Of a DNA stretch of 64,000 nucleotides, positions 54,832 through 64,000 are shown piece by piece; position 1 is the first letter of the stretch; each line of letters opens with the position of its first letter. The DNA is taken from positions 62,001-126,000 of the forward strand of contig JAPDRN010000087.1 of the NCBI GenBank assembly GCA_030247855.1, in the 5' to 3' direction. This stretch comes from Knufia peltigerae. Its lineage: Eukaryota; Ascomycota; Eurotiomycetes; Chaetothyriales; Trichomeriaceae. A model generated the notes under the pieces. It saw only the letters and a program-made list of their open reading frames with translations, was not told the origin of the DNA and searched no databases. A program made the translations under genes and the position numbers.

Positions 54832-56386
54832 ATTGCAACTCTGTTGTCATGAAAGAAAGTGTGCTGGCCTCGGTATGGGAATGGATATTGATCCAGTTCT
54901 TGAGTGTGTGATATGGAATTCAAGCCACCAACCAGCAGGCTCCAAACTCCTGTATCTGGTGGAGAGGATTTCTGCAAAATATTCTCAATTAAATGGTCGA
55001 AATGTCGAAGTGGCCTTCTGGTAAGGTACCGGAACTGGATGTCTGAAGTGAAGCTAAGAAGCACGAGATCCAAGCATGATCGACGTCGGGTTGGTAACAG
55101 CAGAAGAGAAACGAGACATTGGAGTTCTTCTTGTACTCCATACGAGTACGAGTAGAAAGAAAAGACTGAACAAACCGTTCCTAGATTACTACTTAAGAAT
55201 ATGGCAATATTGCGCTGGGTACATCGGATGGGCACCACTCGTGGCTCGTAGATGACTTATCTTGTCTCCGAGTGACGGCCGCTTGACGCCACCAGCGGAA
55301 TGGAAATCGACAAAAGTGCAAAAGGGTCCACACTGGATGAAAAATAGATACCCTCATCTCGTCCCGGACGAGAAAGAGATCGTCCTGCTGTATGTACGTA
55401 GCACAGTATTTTTCTTGCTCCCTGTGTACACTGTACTTTCATCTCCACCTTAAGCCACATTCCGCTTGATCTCGACTATTATGTAGTTCTCCTCAGTGCG
55501 TTATGCACATTTGGTTGTAGTATGAGGCGGACTATTCACTGCCCTTCCGCATTGCGGCTCAAGATGTACCATGAGAGTATAGGTAAATAATTACATCAGA
55601 TTCTACCACATACATACTCTACGGTGAGAAGCGACATGAATACAAGTAGTACTCAGATCTCCACAAACAGCGTGCTTTGTTGCAGACTCGAAATTGATTA
55701 TCAAAGCATTGAAAATCTCGGATCCACTGGTGGTGCGTGTGGCGGTGGCTGTTGCGGATCCTCTTCCGCCCAGCACGATGGAGATAAAAATACTCGGGAC
55801 GGAGGAGAACTACCTCAGGGTATGCTTGCCCGAGTTCTCAGTGGGTGGTGAAGACTCAGCCATACTTGTATAAACCTCTAAAGTGTCTCCGCGGTGCTCT
55901 ACTAGACCCTGTCTGCTGCGAAATGGAAAGTTCGCTGTGCGTGTGATCTTTCTCGGCTTCATGCCAGGCTCACGCTCGAGCATAGATGCAGTCTTCGCTG
56001 AAGCCGCTGATTGATTGGATAAAACCGGAATGGAAACGTTCCAGGATTGTCATCACATCGTATTCATTCCGTCTAAACATCATCTGCATGCTCTCGAGCG
56101 CTATGCAGACCAAACTACCTCTCAAGGGGACGCTTGGTGAGAGCAGCCAAATAGCAGTCCGCACTGCGCTGTTTATACCATTTCACGTCTCAAACGCCAG
56201 CTCTTTCCAGAATTCAGAGAGTTTTGGACGCTGGTAATCAATGCGCTGCAAGAGGAAGAAATGGGTGCTTCGTGAAGACGCGGACAGCGACCTCCGGCTG
56301 CGGCCAGGTACAAACCTCTACAAGACCAGCTTGCTAGCGGTCAACCAAGCGCGAGGAGCTGGCCAGTGAAATATGATCGTACAAGC
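54832..56386. other. Gene-poor region
   Basis: These are 1.55 kb with no convincing gene. A 55638-55851 ORF contains a short Gly/Cys run (ACGGGCCGSSS) but no other sign of coding. TACGAGTACGAG words occur near 55140. Confidence 0.5.
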
Positions 56387-57016
56387 TCATTCTGAGTCCG
56401 AGGCTGACCCTGCACCATCGTCGTCATCGTCTTGATGGGCATCGGCATTCTTCAATCCTTCATGAAGTACGTATTCTTCCTTGATCAGAATTCCTCGAAG
56501 CTCCTCGGTCCTAGGTGTGCATATCTCGGCAGGCTTTCTTCCATGGCCATCTTTTACTCTGGGATCGCCTCCAGCTTCAATGAGCATCTTGGCCATTGCT
56601 TCTCCTAACTCGACTTCGCGTTCGTTCGCATATCGGACAGCGCAGTGTATCGGCGTCTCTTTATCTCTCCTCGTGATAGGGTCACACTCAAGGAACTCAA
56701 TGTTCAATAGCTCGTCCATAACATCATCTGAAATTGTCAGCTTGAGGAAGCACACGGGGTTGAGGACCGCGCTTACAGGCCCCATAATTTGCGCAGACAT
56801 GCAATAAATGATTACCCATAGTATCCGTGACGGTGTTGAAAAAGTCTGCTGTTTGCTCCTTGCTCTTATCCTTCATATCATTTAGGACTTCGTGGAAAAG
56901 CTCGACATTATCTCTACGGCATGCTTCGAGTACCTGCTCCTTATGGGAAGCACCCTAGGCACTGAGTCAGCAGGGTCAGACTATATCATCGTCAAACTCA
57001 CCTCAACATCAGCCAT
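56387..57016 (-). CDS. Small ankyrin-repeat protein
   Basis: The three exons are 57016-57002, 56954-56777 and 56727-56387, giving 177 aa. Exon 1 is 15 nt (MADVE). The introns are 47 and 49 nt, GT-AG, and the joins restore GNHLLHVCANYGAYDVMDEL as one ankyrin unit. A second unit is DKETPIHCAVRYANE...AMAKMLIEAGGDPRVKDGHG. The tail is acidic (DDDDD...SASDSE). Ankyrin repeats bind other proteins; the small size and acidic end recall ribosomal-protein or proteasome chaperones such as Yar1 and Nas6, but I cannot assign it to either. Likely cytosolic or nuclear. It is divergent from the Rpc11 gene over 547 bp. Confidence 0.85.
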
Positions 57017-57563
57017 GGTGAGTGTGAGGCACACCAGCCAAGGCTATAGCAGAGGAAAATGCCTCAGGTTGTGCCTCCCCGTGCTATGGAGCAGGCAGAT
57101 GTGAATTGAGCGCAGTCGGTGTGACTTCAACCAAGAGAAGAATGAAGTTGCTGAAGCCTCGAACAGAATGAACGTTCGGAAACTAAATGGGTATTCTTTT
57201 GGCGTAGAATTAAGTTGTTCGTGGATGCTGGAGAGGGTAGGGTCGTCGAGTGTCTTACCGCAGTCGTTGTTACTTGGAGAGTACCGTACGCCGCACGGGT
57301 ACGGAGTAGTGTTCTTCTCGTTTGGACCCCCCTGTTCATGCCAAGTTCAGCCTCGACTTTGGGCTGCACTTTCTCCGAGCCTTATCAGATCCGATCCGAG
57401 GTTTTCCCGCCTAAATTCATCAACAGGTCCTTCCATTAAATGTCTGCGCGTGGTATGTGGTTATGTCTAATCTACCTAGGTAGCTACAGAAGAGATTGTG
57501 GTTCTTTTCGATACAGGAGGCTACTTGAATGTATGTGCGCCTCCGGCGCTTTGCAACGACACA
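57017..57563. other. Divergent promoter region, ankyrin gene and rpc11
   Basis: This contains GTACGGAGTA at 57299-57308 and a TTATCAGATCC word near 57380. No gene was seen. Confidence 0.5.
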
Positions 57564-58067
57564 ATGCCTCCCACATGTTGGTCTCCTCAGTAAACTGAAC
57601 CATGGATGCGGTTGACTGAACATGAACAGACTGCCCAAATTGCTCCAACAGTCTCACCATCGCACGGGTGACGCCTCGGGACGATAGGATCGAACGAAAT
57701 GCCTTTACCTGCAGAACGTGTCCTTATCAATTCGTTCTTGATAAGCACTACACAGACAAATATCCCATGAAAAAGAAGCAAAAGGACGATGTTCTAGGCG
57801 AGGAGCAGTCGGATCTTCCAATTAACGAAGGTGTGTTTACATGCCTTCAAGGTCAAGCGATCAAGAATACTGAATTGCGAAAGTGCCTGGTGGCTGTCCC
57901 AATGAAAAGTGCGAGTCGAAGAAGGCATACTTCTATCAGCTGCAAACAAGGAGCGCAGACGAGCCTCCCACTTCTTTTTTTAAGGTACGACTTGGGTTGG
58001 GCGATTTTGTGCAGCCGCTAATATCCTACAGTGCATCGAATGTGGCAAGCAATGGAGAGAATACTAG
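57564..58067 (+). CDS. rpc11: DNA-directed RNA polymerase III subunit Rpc11 (C11)
   Basis: The four exons are 57564-57576, 57630-57830, 57884-57984 and 58032-58067, giving 116 aa. The N-terminal zinc ribbon has CPNCSN and FTCRTCPYQF. The C-terminal TFIIS-like ribbon has CPNEKC, then the catalytic loop QTRSADEPPTSFFK with its Asp-Glu pair, then CIECGKQWREY. Rpc11 gives Pol III its RNA cleavage activity and acts in termination and reinitiation. The end WREY and the R-S-A-D-E-P motif are diagnostic. Exon 1 is 13 nt (MPPT plus one base) and its donor GTTGGT is weak, so the first four residues are the least certain part. The other introns are 47-53 nt. Confidence 0.92.
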
Positions 58068-58953
58068 GTACAGGTTCAGCTCTTGGGTACCGATCAACAC
58101 TCGCCTTCCATGCTCCTTGTACAAGACGCTTGAACGATAGAACAAACTTGCCACAAACACCTGCGCAATGGCGGCAGTGGCATTTTGATCGATTTTACAC
58201 AGCGGCCGCCCCCGGGACATTGCAGCCTGGGACATATCAACTCGTGGACCATTGTTCATGGAAATGAAAAGACTTCATGTACAGCAAGAGAAGCCCCATC
58301 CCGACTCGAGGGCGGAGTACTACAGCACTAACACTCACCATGGCCATAACTCTTTCTTGACAGTAGGACGGCGTCGCCGTGGACAGCTTGCCGCAGGTGG
58401 GTGGGTACCAGTATCGTCAAGTAGGGCCTACGATAGTTGTAACAGTCCATAATAATTGCTGCGTTCAAAGCAACCTCGAAGGAGAAAATTGTATCTGCTC
58501 CAGTATTTACAAAAGCCCAATTGGCCAGCCGAACGTGAGGCAAAAAGATTGATATGCGAGTCCAAAAGAGACGTAAAAGTCGTCACCAATCATACTCGGA
58601 CTGAATGGGAAAAAGGCGGCATGGTGGGGTTGAGCGTAGCAGAAAAAAATAGCTGCCACAGTGACCAGAACTGAGCTGGCTGACGATGATTCACACCAAC
58701 TAGCGCCAAGCCCTGTCTTTGGGCCGCAGGCTACAAAATCTGCGCACACTCCTCTACAACTCTTCCTCCCTCCTCTTCGTCGCTCAGTGAGTCCCTCACA
58801 CCCCTCTACTTCTTCCGCCATCAAAACTAATCATCACACAGCACCTCTACGCAAGCCGTGGTATCTGAGCATCGCACGCGAACTCTTCTAGTATCTGCCA
58901 CAGGACTACAAGACTTCTTAAAACTCACATCACAATTCAAAACAACCGCCACC
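58068..58953. other. Promoter and leader of tef1
   Basis: This contains a pyrimidine-rich stretch near 58748-58785, followed by a probable leader intron (listed separately) and the C/A-rich 5' leader ending GCCACCATGG. No other gene was seen. Confidence 0.65.
58787..58841 (+). other. Probable 5'-leader intron of tef1
   Basis: GTGAGTCC at 58787 and CTAATCATCACACAG ending at 58841 form a 55-nt intron just after the pyrimidine tract, 112 bp before the start codon. Fungal EF-1alpha genes often carry such a leader intron. No transcript evidence is available here. Confidence 0.7.
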
Positions 58954-60666
<1,713 letters not shown>

Positions 60667-61480
60667 ACGTCTGCAAGAATCTTCGGAAATGGTTACTTCT
60701 GATATGGGGTTTGTTAACTCGTAACTCTTTTGTTGCCATGATCCAATTTTTCTGCCATGTCTTTTTTTTCGTCAGCGTTCAATCACCAACGTACTTGCTC
60801 CATTAAGGACAAGTGCTCAAAATTCAGTGTCGAATTCAAGATTTGATAGACAAGATTTCATGTCCTTCATGGGCTATCAAGTTAGCTTTTCAATAATGCA
60901 ACAGGACATGGATGCCATTCAGTTTTTCCACTTTCTTGTTCTTCCGTAGCGTGTAGAAAATGCTCATGTAGTAAGGTCCCATGTTACCAGGTAATCATGT
61001 ATTCGTCCGCTTAGCATGTAATCCCTTGTAATCTGATGCGTGCGTCCGTTGCTTAGCCAGTCCGTCCGGCACCCTCTGGGTAATACAACTTCAGCGCGGT
61101 ATGTGAGATGGAGAACCAGCGTGTCACGACGATTTGACGATGGGAATCACGCACGAGGCTACCAATATCACTGGAGTGCTCCCCAATTGTCATTCCTTGA
61201 TATCAACACGAGTGAAATGGTGGCCGACAAACTTCAAGATGACGAGCACCGAGACACCAACAAGGACAATAATAACAACTAGTTTATTGGTCTCTTGGTC
61301 GTGTGCCCTTTGTAAAGATATCTCTACTACGAGTATGGCGAGTGAGATTGGTAGCCTCGTGCGTAATGCAGAGGTGGGTGTGCGTGATACCCATGGTCAA
61401 ATCATCGGAGTTATATATATATATTCGTGTCTAATGAGACAAGCTTCGACTTGTATTTGTCAAACGCTGGACACCATCCT
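60667..61480. other. Convergent intergenic region
   Basis: This is the tef1 3' flank and the 3' flank of the SDR gene, with a TA run at about 61412-61424. No gene was seen. Confidence 0.5.
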
Positions 61481-62488
61481 TTACCAGCACGTGTAACCCC
61501 CATCGACAATCTGTCGACGAGTTTAAATTAGAACACTTTCTCTTCTCCCTTCTCCTAACAAAGTACTCGAGGGGATTCGCATTTGGAGGAAACTTACCAC
61601 GTCCGACCCGTTCAGGTAACTCGAAGCGTCACTCGCCATCCACACGATGGTCCCCCTGAGTTCATGTGGCTCGGCCATCCTCCCCATCGGAATGTCCTTT
61701 TCCCACGAGCCGACCAGTTCCTTCCCTTCGTGCTCCAGCAGGCCCTTGATCAGGTCGGTCCTCATGTAACCGGGGCTCAAACTGTTGACCCTGATGCCCC
61801 TGGGTCCCCATTCCGTCGCGAGGCTCTTCGCCAAAGATCGGATGGACCCCTTGGAAGCATTGTAGGCTGCCTGCTTCTGTGGACGCACGCAGATGGTCGC
61901 CGACATGCTGGCGATGAGGACGATGGAACCCCGGATGTTGTGCTGGAGCATGTGTTTGCCGGCCTCCCGGGCAAACAGCCAGCTCCCGTCGACGTTGATG
62001 TCCATCATCTTCCGCCAGCGGGCGTACTCGTAGTTCTCGGCCTCGACGTTGTCCACGATGCCCGCGGCCGTGACGAGCACGTCGACTTTGCCAAAGTCTT
62101 GAACGATCTGGGCCCACGTGCTTGTCACGTCGTTCTCGATCGTCGCGTTGCACTGGTAGGCTCGAAGTTCGGGGGCAGGATCTCCGGGGTATGCATCCCT
62201 GACTTGGTTTGTTATTGACGAGATGGAATCTTCGCAGTCTTTGATGGCCAGGTCGATGCACGCCCCCCGGGCGCCGCTGAGGGCGAATGCCGTCAGAAAC
62301 TCCTTTCCCAGCCCTCGCGCTGAACCGGTCACCACACAGGTCTTGTTTTCGAGGGAGAACGAAGGCAAAGTCCTCAGAGAGCGGCTGCTTGTCCAGAAAG
62401 GTTTGAGGCTGTGGTGTTTGGCGGTGAGTGACCAGCGAGGAGCAGCAGCCGGACGGCGAAGAGGAAGAAGAAGAAACCCTGGAAACAT
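61481..62488 (-). CDS. Short-chain dehydrogenase/reductase with possible mitochondrial presequence
   Basis: There are two exons, 62488-61598 and 61510-61481, with an 87-nt intron (GTAAGT...CAG), giving 306 aa. ATG 62488 opens about 45 residues rich in Arg, Leu, Ser and Pro without acidic residues (MFPGFLLLPLRRPAAAPRWS), a likely presequence. The SDR core shows the cofactor motif VVTGSARGLGKEF, the NAAG-equivalent VTAAGIVDN, and catalytic Ser and YNASK in ASMSATICVRPQKQAAYNAS. The last exon supplies the expected end NGSD|VIVDGGYTCW; without splicing the C-terminus is wrong. It resembles fungal sorbose/arabinitol or 3-oxoacyl reductases; substrate unknown. It is read away from the RS-rich gene to its right. 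Confidence 0.92.
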
Positions 62489-63241
62489 GTCGAAGGGGGA
62501 ATTTGCACCGCAAGGATGGATCCTTGACACAGAAGTACGATCGGAAAAAGACAAACAATATCAACTTACCTGAGTATTTTGCTGGCAGTCCACAGAACGT
62601 CGAAGGACAAGAGTTGTTGGAACCTCGTTACGACCTTTTGTACCGCAAGGACCAAGACCCTCGTCCTGTTGTGACACCGTCCCACGGTCCAGGTGCCAGT
62701 GTGTGCCAATGCTTACCCTTTCCTTGTCCGGACCATGTTGTGCCGCTTGAGGGGGGAGCTGTCTAGGTTCAATACGAGGGCCACGATGGGAGGATAAGAG
62801 TGTACATGGGTTCATCTTCGCAGTCTCTGCGGGGTGAAGCTTAGCGGGTTCTGCGGGTTACTGACTGACTGGCTGACTTACCCACCTAATAAAGGATAGT
62901 AGGGATACAGTACGGAGTACGAATGTCTTTTACTGCCCCTCTCTAATTTATCCTCTTGGGTTTCCGCGCATGCAGCCCTAATGCAATGCCTGCAGCCTTA
63001 GCTTTGGGGCTGCTTTTCGTGCCCCCTACGAAAGACGGCCGACATGCGGTTTCAGCTCAAAGTAAGTGTACTTGCAGCCACCAGAGGAAACCCAATCTCC
63101 GGGGGGTCTTCCTGTGCGGCTGATGAGTTTTGTAGTACGTGGTGATCTTTCGTTCTTCCTTCTTTTCCCATTGAATGCTCTCCCCGATCGACTTGATGCA
63201 GTGACGCACCCGAACACGCGCAAAACTTGAGAACAACCAAA
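62489..63241. other. Divergent promoter region
   Basis: This lies between the SDR gene (-) and the RS-rich gene (+). It contains GTACGGAGTAC at 62910-62920. No gene was seen. Confidence 0.5.
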
Positions 63242-64000
63242 ATGTCGTCAATGTTAGAAGTTCGCGACCAGCGCCGGTCCAGGTCGAAATCTCCTGGCGG
63301 GCGGGACAGGGACAGGTCAAGATCTCACTCGCGCGACAACCGCGACCGCGGGACGGACGAGCGAAGTGAATACGGCAGACGCTCGAGCAGCAAGTACGAA
63401 GTGGATGAATCGGACGACGGCGGTAGTCGCAGGTATACCGAGACAAAAAGGACGTCCAGTAAGAAATACTACGAAGAAGACGCATCAGAAGACGACGACC
63501 GGCGCAGGCGCACAAGGTCAAAGAAGAAGTACGCCGATGATGATAGCGACGAAGAAAGCAAATATCGTTCGTCGAGGTCTACACAAGAGTACCGAAGGCG
63601 GGAAATTTCTGTGTCGGATGATGACAGAGGGTACACGAGGCCGAAGAAGAAGTCAGACAGTGACTCGGATAGACGCAGAGAGAGGGACAACAGGAAGAGC
63701 AGCAAGAGATACGATGATTCAGATGGGAGTGAGCATGACGGTTCCCGGCGAGAGTCCACCAAGCGCAGTTCGCGCGTCGAATATGCTGAGGCGAGACCTC
63801 GCGAATCCCGTCACTCGAGCTACAACGGCGCAGAGACACGCTACACGGCCCCGGAGGCACCGCCACCTTCGAATCAGCGATATGCGTCCAACGGCCAACG
63901 GTATGCGGAAGTCGACCAGTACAAATACGCTCAGCCGAGTGATTACACCTCGAGAAAACCCGAATATGAGCGCTCCCGACTGTCGGACAGCAAACGCGGA
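63242..64000 (+). CDS. Arg/Ser/Asp-rich (RS-like) protein, 3' end outside window
   Basis: ATG 63242 opens a frame of 253 codons without a stop up to the last base, so the gene continues beyond the window. The text is very rich in Arg, Ser, Asp, Lys and Tyr, for example RRSRSKSPGGRDRDRSRSHS near the start and SDSDSDRRRERDNRK later, with alternating acidic and basic blocks. From about residue 195 it becomes Tyr/Pro/Gln-rich. Such composition occurs in splicing-related RS proteins and in filamentous-fungal proteins of unknown role; the deciding domain would be downstream. The minus-strand frames opposite are shadows of its repetitive codons. Confidence 0.8.
   Translation, partial: MSSMLEVRDQRRSRSKSPGGRDRDRSRSHSRDNRDRGTDERSEYGRRSSSKYEVDESDDGGSRRYTETKRTSSKKYYEEDASEDDDRRRRTRSKKKYADDDSDEESKYRSSRSTQEYRRREISVSDDDRGYTRPKKKSDSDSDRRRERDNRKSSKRYDDSDGSEHDGSRRESTKRSSRVEYAEARPRESRHSSYNGAETRYTAPEAPPPSNQRYASNGQRYAEVDQYKYAQPSDYTSRKPEYERSRLSDSKRG

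Noticed and set aside
55638..55851. Short ORF with a Gly/Cys-rich run
   Set aside because: Too short, no leader or domain; a single odd run is not enough to call a gene.
62428..62766. Plus-strand ORF in the SDR promoter region
   Set aside because: Overlaps the SDR start region, no domain, no splice support.

Overview
This is nuclear DNA of a filamentous ascomycete (Pezizomycotina). The evidence is monocistronic genes on both strands, short introns (mostly 45-70 nt, GT...CTRAY...AG), and families typical of that group: a CCG-1/Grg1 stress protein, a SomA/Som1 LisH regulator, PalA of the pH pathway, fungal 2-isopropylmalate synthase and an MTR-like amino acid permease. A placement in Eurotiomycetes, perhaps Chaetothyriales, is my impression only; no marker here proves it. 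I see no CRISPR array, tRNA, rRNA or intact transposon. All exon models were built by hand from reading frame, splice signals and family conservation. For every complete spliced model the exon lengths sum to a multiple of three.

Layout. 0-11 kb: a Fungal_N-type protein cut by the left edge, a Cys-cluster regulator-like protein, a HAD hydrolase, a SET protein with a secretory-type leader and an unknown basic protein, then a 2.4-kb promoter region for ccg-1/grg1. 11-24 kb: a two-TM Ser/Arg-rich membrane protein, the U5 snRNP 40K WD-repeat protein, divergent TRAPP subunit Bet3, the SomA/Flo8-type regulator, and a conserved fungal protein of unknown function. 24-33 kb: metabolism (LEU4, mitochondrial glycerol-3-phosphate dehydrogenase, amino acid permease). 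33-47 kb: a salicylate-hydroxylase-like FAD monooxygenase, a large membrane protein, PalA, a class II aldolase/adducin protein, a small membrane protein and a ferric reductase. 47-56 kb: a gene-poor stretch with two broken genes side by side (an unrecognised basic protein with two stops and a frameshift, and a frameshifted quinone oxidoreductase), then an MFS transporter. 56-64 kb: an ankyrin protein, RNA polymerase III subunit Rpc11, EF-1alpha, an SDR and the 5' part of an Arg/Ser/Asp-rich protein that runs off the right edge.

The genes do not form one pathway. Most are housekeeping loci, mixed with a few accessory ones (monooxygenase, MFS, oxidoreductase). I did not find a clearly new multi-gene system. 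The points most worth checking are a 9-nt microexon in bet3, a likely GC-AG intron in the U5-40K gene, the decayed pair at 48.7-52.3 kb, a ten-cysteine cluster resembling copper-sensor tails in a protein without a copper fist, paired TGACTCA sites before LEU4, and an intergenic TACGGAGTAC motif that recurs far above chance.
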